Positions 48,531-57,676 of a DNA stretch of 64,000 nt are shown here, piece after piece. The position numbers were made by a program, and so were the translations under genes. This DNA comes from Ruminococcus sp. Its GTDB lineage: Bacteria > Bacillota > Clostridia > Oscillospirales > Ruminococcaceae. The stretch lies in the NCBI GenBank assembly GCA_017478965.1, contig JAFVCV010000026.1, forward strand, positions 55,876 through 119,875, in the 5' to 3' direction. Under the pieces are notes generated by a model, which was not told where the DNA came from, searched no databases, and worked only from the letters and a program-made list of their open reading frames with translations. Each line of letters starts with the position of its first letter. Position 1 is the first letter of the stretch.

Positions 48531-50000
48531 TTAGGACCCGAACTTTGGTTCGCAGGTCAGATTTATTCCAAGGCGTTTGAATATCCTCTCGTCTACCGCA
48601 CTGAGAATGACTGTAGAGTGAGCCTCGCAGCCACGGAGCTTTTCAAGCTGTTCCATTGCACACTTGGCGTTCTTGTCAGTGGTTGCGCATATCGAAAGTG
48701 CTATCAGTGTCTCGTCAGTATGGATCCTGGGATTGATATTGCCAAGATGGTTTATCTTCAGGTCCTGGATAGGCTCAATAACATGGGGCGACATCAGCAG
48801 GATATCGTCGTCTATGTTGCCGAAGTGCTTTAATGCGTTGAGCACCAGAGCCGAACATGAGCCGAGCAGATCGGAGGTCTTGCCCGTAATGATCGTCCCG
48901 TCAGGCAGCTCCATAGCAGCCGCAGCATCACCTGTCTCCTCCTCCTTGGCCAGTGCGGCAGCGACCACCTTCCTGTCAGCTATGGTAACGCCAGCCTGCT
49001 TCATCAGAAGCTCCAGCTTATAGACCTCGTCCTCTGAGGTCAGTCCCTTCTTTCTTCCGCAAAGTGCATTGTAATAGCGTCTTATTATCTCTGCCCTTGC
49101 AGCCTCCTTCACGACTTCATCGTCGATTATGCAGTTACCTGCCATATTGACGCCCATGTCAGTGGGAGATTTGTAGGGCGACTCTCCTAAGATCATGCCG
49201 AACATTGCGTTGAGTACCGGGAAGATCTCCACATCTCTGTTGTAATTGACCGTAGTCTTGCCATAGGCTTCCAGATGGAAAGGGTCGATCATATTTACAT
49301 CGTTGAGATCAGAGGTAGCAGCCTCGTAAGCCAGATTGACGGGGTGTTTAAGCGGGATATTCCATATCGGGAAAGTCTCGAACTTTGCATAGCCCGCATT
49401 AATGCCACGCTTGTGTTCATGATAAAGCTGAGACAGACAGGTCGCCATCTTGCCGCTGCCCGGACCGGGAGCAGTGATGACCACCAGCCTTCTGGTAGTC
49501 TCTATGTAGTCGTTTTTTCCATAGCCCTGGTCGCTCATGATGAGCTGCAGATCCGAGGGATATCCCTGTATCTTATAGTGATGGTAGACCTTTATGCCAA
49601 GAGTCTCCAGCCTCTTCTGAAACGCATCGGCAGAACGCTGCCCCTCATACTGGGTCAGCACCACCGAGCTGACATAAAGGCCTATCTTGTTGAAAATGTT
49701 GTAAAGCCTGATAACGTCAACATCATAGGTTATCCCCAGGTCGCCCCTGATCTTGTTTTTCTCGATGTCCCCGGCATTGATGACAATGACTATCTCTGCA
49801 TCGTCCTTTAACTGCAAAAGCATTTGCAGTTTACTGTCGGGCTTGAAACCCGGCAGGACTCTGGAAGCATGAAAGTCGTCATAAAGCTTGCCGCCGAACT
49901 CCAGATAAAGCTTATCGCCGAACTTAGAGATGCGCTCCCTGATATGCTCAGACTGTGTTCTCAGATACTTTTCGTTGTCAAATCCAATTTTAGTACTCAT
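48531..50000 (-). CDS. DUF1846 P-loop-like protein
   Basis: The 489-residue product belongs to the DUF1846 family, found mainly in Firmicutes. The N-terminal two thirds contain a nucleotide-binding-like loop, ITAPGPGSGKMATCLSQLYHE, near residues 175-195. Before it come GFDNEKYLRTQSEHIRERI and KLYLEFGGKLYDDFHASRVLPGFKPD. The family's function is not established. AAGGAATTGAAAG precedes the ATG. It has a promoter at 50158-50186 and a leader of about 150 bases with a terminator-like hairpin. Confidence 0.9.
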   Translation of the reverse strand: MSTKIGFDNEKYLRTQSEHIRERISKFGDKLYLEFGGKLYDDFHASRVLPGFKPDSKLQMLLQLKDDAEIVIVINAGDIEKNKIRGDLGITYDVDVIRLYNIFNKIGLYVSSVVLTQYEGQRSADAFQKRLETLGIKVYHHYKIQGYPSDLQLIMSDQGYGKNDYIETTRRLVVITAPGPGSGKMATCLSQLYHEHKRGINAGYAKFETFPIWNIPLKHPVNLAYEAATSDLNDVNMIDPFHLEAYGKTTVNYNRDVEIFPVLNAMFGMILGESPYKSPTDMGVNMAGNCIIDDEVVKEAARAEIIRRYYNALCGRKKGLTSEDEVYKLELLMKQAGVTIADRKVVAAALAKEEETGDAAAAMELPDGTIITGKTSDLLGSCSALVLNALKHFGNIDDDILLMSPHVIEPIQDLKINHLGNINPRIHTDETLIALSICATTDKNAKCAMEQLEKLRGCEAHSTVILSAVDERIFKRLGINLTCEPKFGS

Positions 50001-50060
50001 CTTTCAATTCCTTCTATAGTCTTCATCATATTGGCCTGATAAGGGCTTTACAACAGAAAA

Positions 50061-50085
50061 GAGGGGCTCTTGCATAGAGTCCCTC
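50061..50085 (-). promoter_or_regulatory. Terminator-like hairpin in the DUF1846 leader
   Basis: On the minus strand GAGGG-ACTCT and AGAGC-CCCTC pair with one mismatch, followed by TTTTCTG, about 60 bases before the start codon. It may attenuate transcription. Confidence 0.5.
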
Positions 50086-50157
50086 AGACCGTACATTGTC
50101 CTCGTTCAGCACCGAGAAAGCCTCTTAACAGTTATCTCAATGCTTAGCCCACGTATA

Positions 50158-50186
50158 ATGATATCACTTTTTTCGCCTTTTGTCAA
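50158..50186 (-). promoter_or_regulatory. Promoter for the DUF1846 gene
   Basis: On the minus strand: TTGACA (50186-50181), a 17-base spacer, TATCAT (50163-50158). Confidence 0.65.
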
Positions 50187-50243
50187 TAGAATACCGCAAA
50201 AATTTTGAACCTCTGTCAAAAAAAGCAAATATCTGCAAAATAC

Positions 50244-50272
50244 TTGACTTAATGAGGGAAAAATGTTATTAT
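50244..50272 (+). promoter_or_regulatory. Promoter for lysA
   Basis: TTGACT (50244-50249), a 17-base spacer, TATTAT (50267-50272). The leader is only about 33 bases, so no lysine riboswitch fits. Confidence 0.7.
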
Positions 50273-50311
50273 ATATATGTATTTTTTTATTTTCAGAAAA
50301 GGGTGATATCA

Positions 50312-51577
50312 ATGAAAAAACCAATGCTTACCAAGGAAAAGGCCCAGGAGATCATCAAGACTTATCCCACGCCTTTCCATATCTATGACGAAAAGGGCAT
50401 AAGAGAGAATGCCAGGGACCTTTACAAGGCCTTTAGCTGGAACAAGGGCTTTAAAGAGTTCTTCGCTGTGAAGGCTACCCCGAATCCCTACATACTCAAG
50501 ATACTTCAGGAGGAGGGCTGCGGCGTTGACTGCTCGTCGCTGACTGAGCTTATGATGAGCGAATGCTGTGATTTCGGGAAAGGCGATATCATGTTCTCTT
50601 CCAACGTTACCCCCAGGGAGGATTTCCTGAAAGCAAAGGAGCTTGGGGCTTATATCAATCTCGATGACTTTACCCATATCGAATATCTTGACAAGCTCTG
50701 CGGCATACCTGAGACTATTTTCTGCCGCTATAATCCCGGCGGAGATTTTGCTATCGAGAGCCAGATAATGGATACTCCCGGTGACGCCAAGTACGGCTTT
50801 ACCAAGGAGCAGCTCATCGAGGGCTTCAGGATCCTTAAAGAGAAGGGCGCCAAGCGTTTCGGCATCCACGCTTTCTTAGCGTCAAACACCGTTTCAAACG
50901 AGTATTATCCCGCCCTTGCAAGGATACTTTTTGAACTCGCAGTAGAACTGAAGGAGAAGACCGGGGCTGACATCAAGTTCATCAACCTTTCCGGCGGTGT
51001 GGGAATATCCTATGTGCCGGATAAGCCGCAGAACGACATTTTCGCTATAGGCGAGGGCGTACACAAGGCCTTCGACGAGATACTTGTTCCTAATGGCATG
51101 GGTGATGTAGCGATCTTCACTGAGCTGGGCAGATATATGCTGGCTCCCTACGGTCAGCTCATCACTACCTGTACCCATCAGAAACACATCTATAAGGAAT
51201 ATATCGGCTGTGACGCCTGCGCCTGCAATCTTATGAGGCCGGCTATGTACGGCGCTTATCACCACATCACTGTTCTTGGCAAGGAGAACTCTCCCTGTGA
51301 CCATAAGTATGACGTCACCGGAGGTCTTTGTGAGAACAATGATAAGTTTGCCATCGACAGGATGCTGCCGGAGATCGAGATAGGGGATATCCTGTGTATC
51401 CACGACACCGGCGCACACGGTTTTTCCATGGGCTATAACTACAACGGCAAGCTGCGTTCTGCTGAACTCCTTCTGAAGGAGGACGGTGATGTTCAGCTGA
51501 TCCGACGTGCTGAGACTCCTGCGGATTATTTCGCTACCTTCGATTTTACTCATATCCTGGACAAGTACAGCAAATGA
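50312..51577 (+). CDS. lysA: Diaminopimelate decarboxylase
   Basis: The 421-residue product makes lysine from meso-diaminopimelate with PLP. The fold III blocks are visible: FFAVKATPNPYIL near 50-62, with the PLP lysine in VKA, and HAFLASNTV near 190. INLSGGVGISY is near 228, GRYMLAPYG near 275, and the C-terminal HDTGAHGFSMGYNYNG near 370 matches the CDxGAY motif of DAP decarboxylases. The ATG at 50312 follows AAGGGTGAT; the long upstream extension is untranslated. Carboxynorspermidine decarboxylase is an alternative within the same fold but fits less well. It is a single-gene unit. Confidence 0.9.
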   Translation: MKKPMLTKEKAQEIIKTYPTPFHIYDEKGIRENARDLYKAFSWNKGFKEFFAVKATPNPYILKILQEEGCGVDCSSLTELMMSECCDFGKGDIMFSSNVTPREDFLKAKELGAYINLDDFTHIEYLDKLCGIPETIFCRYNPGGDFAIESQIMDTPGDAKYGFTKEQLIEGFRILKEKGAKRFGIHAFLASNTVSNEYYPALARILFELAVELKEKTGADIKFINLSGGVGISYVPDKPQNDIFAIGEGVHKAFDEILVPNGMGDVAIFTELGRYMLAPYGQLITTCTHQKHIYKEYIGCDACACNLMRPAMYGAYHHITVLGKENSPCDHKYDVTGGLCENNDKFAIDRMLPEIEIGDILCIHDTGAHGFSMGYNYNGKLRSAELLLKEDGDVQLIRRAETPADYFATFDFTHILDKYSK

Positions 51578-51596
51578 TCTGTCATACATATTAATA

Positions 51597-51626
51597 AGTC
51601 CCCGGTCATCAGGCCGGGGACTTTTC
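51597..51626 (+). terminator. Terminator after lysA
   Basis: AGTCCCCGG and CCGGGGACT form a strong stem around TCATCAGG-type loop sequence, followed by TTTTCGTTT. Confidence 0.85.
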
Positions 51627-51676
51627 GTTTCATATTACGTTTTATTACTGTCTTACATGAGCTTAGGATGATCATT

Positions 51677-52351
51677 TTACTTGCTGCTTATCCTCCAGTC
51701 GATGGGCTCGATGCCGTTATGCTGCAAGAAATCGTTGACCTTTGAGAAGTGCCTGCACCCAAAAAAGCCGTTATAAGCTGACAGCGGCGAAGGATGTGCG
51801 GCTGTGAATATCCCGTGGATAGGGTTGGTTATCAGGGGGGCTTTGGCCCTGGCGTTTGCACCCCAGAGGATAAAGGCGATGGGCTTATCCCTTTGGTCAA
51901 GCTTTCTTATTATCTCATCCGTAAGCTGCTCCCAGCCCATTCCCTTGTGGGAATTTGCTGCGCCCGCCCTGACAGTCAGAACAGCGTTGAGCAGCAGTAC
52001 TCCCTGCCTGGCCCAGTCCGTCAGCTCGCCGTTATCCGGTGGCGCTATGCCAAGATCGTTTTGCAGTTCCTTGAATATATTGACCAGAGAAGGCGGAGCC
52101 GGAACTCCTGCCTTGACCGAAAAACACAGTCCATGTGCCTGTCCGGGGCCGTGGTAAGGGTCCTGTCCTATGATAACTGCTTTAACGTCCTCATAGGCAG
52201 TGTATTTCAGAGCATTGAAGATATCGTACATATTAGGGTACACAGTCTTTGACGCATATTCGCTTTTCAAAAATTCTCTCAGTTTAAGATAGTAGGGCTT
52301 CCTGAACTCCTCGCCAAGGACCCTGTCCCAGCTGTTTCCTATATTTACCAT
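51677..52351 (-). CDS. ung: Uracil-DNA glycosylase
   Basis: The 224-residue product removes uracil from DNA. The water-activating motif GQDPYHGPGQAHGLCFS has the catalytic Asp64, and the DNA-insertion loop HPSPLSA contains His186. The length and both motifs fit family 1 UNG. It lies two bases after a small membrane protein gene on the same strand, which gives no functional hint. No anomaly was seen. Confidence 0.97.
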   Translation of the reverse strand: MVNIGNSWDRVLGEEFRKPYYLKLREFLKSEYASKTVYPNMYDIFNALKYTAYEDVKAVIIGQDPYHGPGQAHGLCFSVKAGVPAPPSLVNIFKELQNDLGIAPPDNGELTDWARQGVLLLNAVLTVRAGAANSHKGMGWEQLTDEIIRKLDQRDKPIAFILWGANARAKAPLITNPIHGIFTAAHPSPLSAYNGFFGCRHFSKVNDFLQHNGIEPIDWRISSK

Positions 52352-52353
52352 TA

Positions 52354-52569
52354 TCAGAACCCCATAGCTGCGCCTACAACGACGCCCAGTATCATGACCA
52401 CAGCCACAGCAAGGACCAGTATCCTCATGATGAGAGGCTTGTCAGCGGCTTTTTTCTGCTGTATCATGGCAGTTTCGACTTCTCTGGCAGCTGCTTCGGC
52501 GGCTTTTCTTGCCTCGATGTTCTTCTGAGGATTGCCGTACTTGTTCTTGACCTTCTTATTGTTAGTCAT
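52354..52569 (-). CDS. Small single-pass membrane protein
   Basis: The 71-residue product has a basic, helical N-terminal part (KKVKNKYGNPQKNIEARKAAEAAAREVE) and one membrane helix at about 49-68 (MRILVLAVAVVMILGVVVGAA). GAAAGGAT lies upstream of the ATG. It falls between the transglutaminase gene (20 bases upstream) and ung (2 bases downstream), so it is probably co-transcribed with both. No family or function is recognised. Confidence 0.7.
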   Translation of the reverse strand: MTNNKKVKNKYGNPQKNIEARKAAEAAAREVETAMIQQKKAADKPLIMRILVLAVAVVMILGVVVGAAMGF

Positions 52570-52589
52570 TGCTCATCTATCCTTTCATA

Positions 52590-55256
52590 TCAATATAGAC
52601 AGTATAAATACTTTGCCGAGACCATCTTCAGCTGATTAAGTGAGGATCCTACCACCTGCTGTGAGATGTGCTCCATTATCGCAGCGGCCTTCTCAGCCTC
52701 TTCCTCGGTGATGCCGCTGCTGCTCATCATGGCCTTTACGGTTATCAGAGCCAGGTCTACCAGCTTGTCATCTATCTCGGTTATCATCTTGCTGTGACAC
52801 TTTTCCAGCAGCTCATCGCACTGCTGAAGGTCGGTAATGTTCCTGTTGACCTCGATGTCGAGCAGAGAAAGATATCTCAGAGTATACTTATATATCTCAG
52901 CGGCTCTTTTATTAAGGTCCTTCTGTGTGCATCTATCCTCCATGACCTTCAGCTTGTGCCTGCGGTTAACAATTACTGCCGCCGCACCCAAGGCTACGGT
53001 GATAAGGGTGATGATAAGTGTCTTGACCATAGGAGATACTGTCCCGCCTGCACCTCCGCCCTCGGAGCTGCTGCCGACTACACCTATCCCAGCTGCTCTG
53101 GAGCTGCTGCTGTCAGTATCGCTGCTGCTTACCGCTGACTTCGATGAATTGCTAGGAGCCTTTGAATTCTCAGACTTGCTGGAGCTGCTCCCGGTGTTTT
53201 CCTTCTTGGAGCTTTCATCCGCAGCTGTAGTCGTGGTGGTGGTCGTTACCGTTTTTTCAATGTTCTTCTCCTTGTCACTGAGGTTAGGATTATCGTTATT
53301 ATAGCCGGGTGTGAACTCAGCCGGGACCCAGCCTGCACCCTCTATGAAGACCTCGGTCCAGGCGTGTGCGCACTTGTCAGGAACATTCACCTCATATCTG
53401 CCGTCACTCATCGGTTCGCCCTGCTGAGAGGGAAGTACCATATACCCCTCAGTATACCTGGCAGGATATCCGAATTTTCTCATGAGCTGAGTACCGACTG
53501 TAGCAAAATAGCTGCAATAGCCTTTCTTCTGCTCTGTCAGGAAATAGTCAATGAAATCCCTGTCCTTTGGCGTGGCCCCGGGGTTGAGGTCATACGTGTA
53601 ATTGCTGTCGAAATAATCAGCGATGGCCGAAACGATATCATAATAGCTGCTGCCGTAAGGGTCTCCGTCCAGATAAGTCTCGACTATTTCATCGTATACC
53701 TTGTCCAGCGAGTCCAGCTTTACTGAGTAGAGATAATTGTCGCAGACGTAGTCATAATAAGCGTTCATCACCTTGCGGGTCTTGCTGGTGTAGTCAGCCT
53801 CTGTGGACCTGAGGTCACGGACTCTGCCGCTCCAGCTGGAGTTCCCGAAATTCCAGTAGACCACACTGTAGCTTGTCTCAGATTTGCTGACCCTGACATA
53901 ATCGTCCTGATGGGGCTTTAACTTCTCGCCTAGCTTTGACAGGTCAGGGGATCCGGAGTATATTGCTGCATAAGGGGCATAGATGAATTTCGGGCAGGCT
54001 CCCTTGACAGTAATGTCCATTATGTCCAGCTGTGAGCCGGTGTAATACCTGGAGGAGTCTACGTAGATGTAATCATAGTCCTGCGCAAAACATCCTATCT
54101 CTGCGAACTGTTCGGTTATCTCTTCTATTTCCTTGTCATTTTCCAGAGGATTCCAGCAATTGTTCTCATATTGTCCGCCCATATAGCCCCTGATATACAT
54201 AGGGTAATTGAATTTCGACGAAGTCACCTTCAGTGCGGTGACACCGTTAAAGCTTATGCCGTTGCTGGTACCGAGAACTCCGCCGTTGGTGCCGCCCACG
54301 GTGTTTACCCCATACAGGTTAGAACCGCCGCTCAGGTCTGAAAAGAATTCGTCCACATTATTCAGGTCAAAGCTTGTCATAGCATGGTGCAGATTGAGCC
54401 TTTTCTGAGTGAAGGACTCAGGCCTTACAAATCCGGTCAGTCCTGAGAACAGCACTACCCCGAGAAACACCGCAGCTGTGATGATGCTGACAAAGGCGAT
54501 ATAGACCGTATAGAACTGTGATTTAGCCGCCTGTGAGGTGAAGAAGAAGGTCTTGCTCCTCTCATGTACTGCAAAGGTGTTCTTCCTGCCGGCTTTATTG
54601 GTCGTATGGTTTATAATGTGCATAGCCAGTATCGTGACCCAGCTCACTACCAATCCAAGTACTGAGAAGGTAGGAGCCTCCATTCCCTGATACATACCGA
54701 TCTCAAAGAGCGGAAAGGTAAAAATAAACAAGACCGGGAAGTCTATCCTGTATATGCAGCCGAACACACACCCGAACGATACCACCAGTATCAGTGCGGC
54801 AAAGAAGTAAAAATAGAAAGTCGGGTCATACTTATCGAAACCGAGCCCCGCCGTGCTCCAGGAGCCTGAGGCTATGCCTGAGAGTTTCAGGTAGTCGTAG
54901 ACTGCGATAATGAACCCGTTCTTTATGGCCTTGCGTTTGAGTATGAGGGAACCGGCATAGATAATGGCTGTGGCAGCAGCGCAGAATTTCACAATGCCGT
55001 ATTTTGATGCGAACATACCGAAAGTCATTGTGGCTATCAGGCTGAAAAAGAAGAGCACAGAGGTCCTTTCTGGCTCCCCCACAAAGCTGTTGGACATAGC
55101 CGCCACTGAAAAAGTCGCTGTAAAAGCAATGAGTATCCTAAGTATCAGGTAGGATCCTGAAAGATGTTCATGGGCACATTTAAGCAGTATATCGCCGTCC
55201 ACCAGGACGCCGTTCTCGCTTATCAGCCCCATATCTTTATTTATCTCTTTTCTCAT
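52590..55256 (-). CDS. Membrane transglutaminase-like protein (TgpA type)
   Basis: The 888-residue product has about seven membrane helices up to residue 275, a large outside domain with a transglutaminase-like core, a Ser/Thr-rich linker at about 672-735, one more helix near 745-765, and a cytoplasmic tail. The papain-like triad is visible as Cys581 in KKGYCSYFATVG and His631 in CAHAWTEVFIE, with Glu647 (WVPAEFTPG) where most relatives have Asp. It is 20 bases after the DUF58 gene and completes the MoxR-DUF58-transglutaminase set. A role in wall-linked protein cross-linking or cleavage is inferred from the family. Confidence 0.9.
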   Translation of the reverse strand: MRKEINKDMGLISENGVLVDGDILLKCAHEHLSGSYLILRILIAFTATFSVAAMSNSFVGEPERTSVLFFFSLIATMTFGMFASKYGIVKFCAAATAIIYAGSLILKRKAIKNGFIIAVYDYLKLSGIASGSWSTAGLGFDKYDPTFYFYFFAALILVVSFGCVFGCIYRIDFPVLFIFTFPLFEIGMYQGMEAPTFSVLGLVVSWVTILAMHIINHTTNKAGRKNTFAVHERSKTFFFTSQAAKSQFYTVYIAFVSIITAAVFLGVVLFSGLTGFVRPESFTQKRLNLHHAMTSFDLNNVDEFFSDLSGGSNLYGVNTVGGTNGGVLGTSNGISFNGVTALKVTSSKFNYPMYIRGYMGGQYENNCWNPLENDKEIEEITEQFAEIGCFAQDYDYIYVDSSRYYTGSQLDIMDITVKGACPKFIYAPYAAIYSGSPDLSKLGEKLKPHQDDYVRVSKSETSYSVVYWNFGNSSWSGRVRDLRSTEADYTSKTRKVMNAYYDYVCDNYLYSVKLDSLDKVYDEIVETYLDGDPYGSSYYDIVSAIADYFDSNYTYDLNPGATPKDRDFIDYFLTEQKKGYCSYFATVGTQLMRKFGYPARYTEGYMVLPSQQGEPMSDGRYEVNVPDKCAHAWTEVFIEGAGWVPAEFTPGYNNDNPNLSDKEKNIEKTVTTTTTTTAADESSKKENTGSSSSKSENSKAPSNSSKSAVSSSDTDSSSSRAAGIGVVGSSSEGGGAGGTVSPMVKTLIITLITVALGAAAVIVNRRHKLKVMEDRCTQKDLNKRAAEIYKYTLRYLSLLDIEVNRNITDLQQCDELLEKCHSKMITEIDDKLVDLALITVKAMMSSSGITEEEAEKAAAIMEHISQQVVGSSLNQLKMVSAKYLYCLY

Positions 55257-55275
55257 ATTGTCACCTTGTTCTTTA

Positions 55276-56472
55276 TCATAAGCATATATCCTGTATGCTT
55301 TCTCCGACCCTTCCGGGGTAGATGGGGACTATCTGTGCAAATTCATCGTAAAGCCCCGAGGTATCCGTTCTGCTGCCGGCTGCTATCATGTATGAATACT
55401 TGAAGGCCAGGTCGCTGTCGTTCATCAGCTCCGTCACGTTCTCCGAATATGAGGCGGAGAAATACATCAGATGACCGCATTTATATCTGTCGCTTTCATT
55501 TATATAGCTGGAAAGCGACAGGTCACTGTCGTTATAAAGACTTGCCCTCAGCAGCATATTTATGAGCATCCTGTGGGACTCCTCATCAGTGATGTTAAGA
55601 CTGACAAGCCCGCCTCTTTTCACATCGTACCATACGGCCTTGTGGGGAGTCTCATACTCGATAAGATGGTTCGATATGGATACAACGGCCTCTATTATAG
55701 TATCGTAGCTGTAAAGGATATCTTTCTTGTCGCTTACCATGCAGAGGTCCACCATCAGGATAATGGAATTGGAAATGGGCAGCGAATAGTCCTTTACCAT
55801 AGTCTTGCCCTGCTTGGCCGAGAGCTTCCAGTGGATACGGTTTATCTTATCGCCCTCGATGTATTCGTGTATATCAAATATCTCCGAAGGATCGTCACCC
55901 TTGGAGTGCTTGGAATACTCGTCCGTCTCCAGTCCCATGTCTGTATAATTGGCAATATTGTTCTCCAGCATAACATGGTCCGGCATGATTATGAATGAGC
56001 TTTCTCTTGCTGCCTGCTCATACTTGGGATATCTGAGCTTTATCCTGAATAACCTGAGCATATCGTAAAGCCTGCACTTCTTTATATTGACCCTGATGGT
56101 CCCATAATGGACGCAGGAGATGTGCATGGTGAGATAATGGGTCTCGTTAGGATAGACAGGCGTATTTATCTTCATACGGTTCACCTGTCCGTCAAGGGTG
56201 TTATAATACTCTATCTCAATGAGCAGATTTGCCCCAGGCAGATGCGAGCGGTTCTGCACCATCAGCACCAGTGGCATTTTTGATGACCTGCTGGCGGCGT
56301 TATGCTTTGAGGCTATGGTGACGGCGGTCTTTCTGGCCGTATAAAAAGTCATTATGAAAAGAACGACCGGCGTAAGCAGCAGGAACCCGAAAAGATAGAA
56401 GGAAAAAGCCGGCTCATAAAGTATATAGAACAGGTATGACGTCAGCAGCAGTATTAAATATAAAACAGGCAT
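55276..56472 (-). CDS. DUF58 domain membrane protein
   Basis: The 398-residue product has two membrane helices in the first 45 residues and a DUF58 block near 190-245: GDDPSEIFDIHEYIEGDKINRIHWKLSAKQ, read in pieces as SKGDDPSEIFD and INRIHWKLSAK. The C-terminal part resembles a von Willebrand A fold (SNSIILMVDLCMV), although the metal site is partial. DUF58 proteins work with MoxR ATPases and transglutaminases, probably in envelope assembly. It follows the MoxR gene by 17 bases. Confidence 0.9.
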   Translation of the reverse strand: MPVLYLILLLTSYLFYILYEPAFSFYLFGFLLLTPVVLFIMTFYTARKTAVTIASKHNAASRSSKMPLVLMVQNRSHLPGANLLIEIEYYNTLDGQVNRMKINTPVYPNETHYLTMHISCVHYGTIRVNIKKCRLYDMLRLFRIKLRYPKYEQAARESSFIIMPDHVMLENNIANYTDMGLETDEYSKHSKGDDPSEIFDIHEYIEGDKINRIHWKLSAKQGKTMVKDYSLPISNSIILMVDLCMVSDKKDILYSYDTIIEAVVSISNHLIEYETPHKAVWYDVKRGGLVSLNITDEESHRMLINMLLRASLYNDSDLSLSSYINESDRYKCGHLMYFSASYSENVTELMNDSDLAFKYSYMIAAGSRTDTSGLYDEFAQIVPIYPGRVGESIQDICL

Positions 56473-56489
56473 TTGTCTGCTGACCTCCG

Positions 56490-57458
56490 TTATCTGTTCA
56501 CTCTCGGAACTTCCACGCTGGCCAGGATATCTCTCAGCACCTGTTCTCCGGTGATGCCGTTGATCTTTGCCTTGGAATTGAATACCATCCTGTGCAGCAC
56601 CACATCGTTGAAGGCATAGATAACATCGTCCGGGATAACATAGTCCCTGCCCTTCAGCAGTGCAGTGGCCTTGGTCATTCTCAGCAATGCGATGGTGCCA
56701 CGGGGAGAAAGCCCCATTTTGATATAGATATGGTCCCTGGTAGCAGCAGCCAGTCTGGCGATATATTCAAATACCTGGTCGGCCACATAGATATTCTCCA
56801 CTTCATGCCTTGCGTCTATGATATCCTGTGCGGTAACTACTGACTGCACCGAGTCCACCGGCACAAGGCTCTGCTTAGCTTTGAGCATCATGACCTCGCT
56901 CTCTACAGTGGGATAGCCCATAGTCAGTCTTACAATGAACCTGTCCATCTGAGATTCCGGCAGCATCTGGGTGCCTATGGAGCCTATGGGGTTCTGAGTG
57001 GCTATGACTATGTAGGGGTCCGGGGCCTTTCTCGTGATCCCGTCTACAGTGACCTTGCCCTCCTCCATGATCTCAAGAAGTGCGCTCTGGGTCTTGGAAG
57101 AAGTCCTGTTTATCTCATCCGCCAGGAAAAGATTTGTCAGCGCAGCGCCCTCCTTGTATTCAAACTTCTGGGTCTGTTTGTTGAGTATCGAAAAACCGGT
57201 CACATCGGTGGGCAGTACGTCCGGAGTGAATTGCAGCCGCTTATAGTCCAGCGACAGCGCCTTTGACAATGCCACAGCCAGAGTAGTCTTTCCCACGCCG
57301 GGGATATCTTCGATAAGTATATGTCCGCCAGCCAGTATAGAAAGCAGGACCTTGATGATTATCTCGTCCTTACCGATGATGACTTTCTTGACCTCTCTTA
57401 TGACGTCCTGGGACATAGCCAGCACTTTCCTTTGTTCCTCTGTCAGATTTGTTCTCAT
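56490..57458 (-). CDS. MoxR-family AAA ATPase
   Basis: The 322-residue product is a chaperone-like AAA+ ATPase. Walker A is GVGKTT at 54-59, Walker B FLADEINRTS near 110, and sensor 1 ATQNPIG near 153. The MoxR-specific SPRGTIALLR sits near 267. It is the first gene of a unit with DUF58 and transglutaminase genes and would remodel or activate those partners. The promoter lies at 57500-57528. AAGGAGAC precedes the ATG. Confidence 0.95.
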   Translation of the reverse strand: MRTNLTEEQRKVLAMSQDVIREVKKVIIGKDEIIIKVLLSILAGGHILIEDIPGVGKTTLAVALSKALSLDYKRLQFTPDVLPTDVTGFSILNKQTQKFEYKEGAALTNLFLADEINRTSSKTQSALLEIMEEGKVTVDGITRKAPDPYIVIATQNPIGSIGTQMLPESQMDRFIVRLTMGYPTVESEVMMLKAKQSLVPVDSVQSVVTAQDIIDARHEVENIYVADQVFEYIARLAAATRDHIYIKMGLSPRGTIALLRMTKATALLKGRDYVIPDDVIYAFNDVVLHRMVFNSKAKINGITGEQVLRDILASVEVPRVNR

Positions 57459-57499
57459 TTTTTTAGTCTCCTTGAAAATAATTTATCATAGATACGATT

Positions 57500-57528
57500 A
57501 TTATAACATATCTGCGGCATTTTTTCAA
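57500..57528 (-). promoter_or_regulatory. Promoter for the MoxR unit
   Basis: On the minus strand: TTGAAA (57528-57523), a 17-base spacer, TATAAT (57505-57500). Confidence 0.8.
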
Positions 57529-57676
57529 CAAATTCCTATTGTGCATTTTTTACAATTTTGGTGCTGGCACCGATACATATGCTGTTGATTATTGAGGACG
57601 GCCCAGCTATGGCTGTTGTCATAATCCAATGGCCGGCGGCATAAGATTAAACAGGACAAGCAAAGGGAGTGATTAT

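Noticed and set aside
50180-50311. N-terminal extension of lysA from 50180
   Set aside because: It contains the lysA promoter and is Tyr/Phe-rich nonsense; the ATG at 50312 has AAGGGTGAT upstream.
50244-50311. Lysine riboswitch upstream of lysA
   Set aside because: The promoter leaves a leader of only about 33 bases, far shorter than an L-box.
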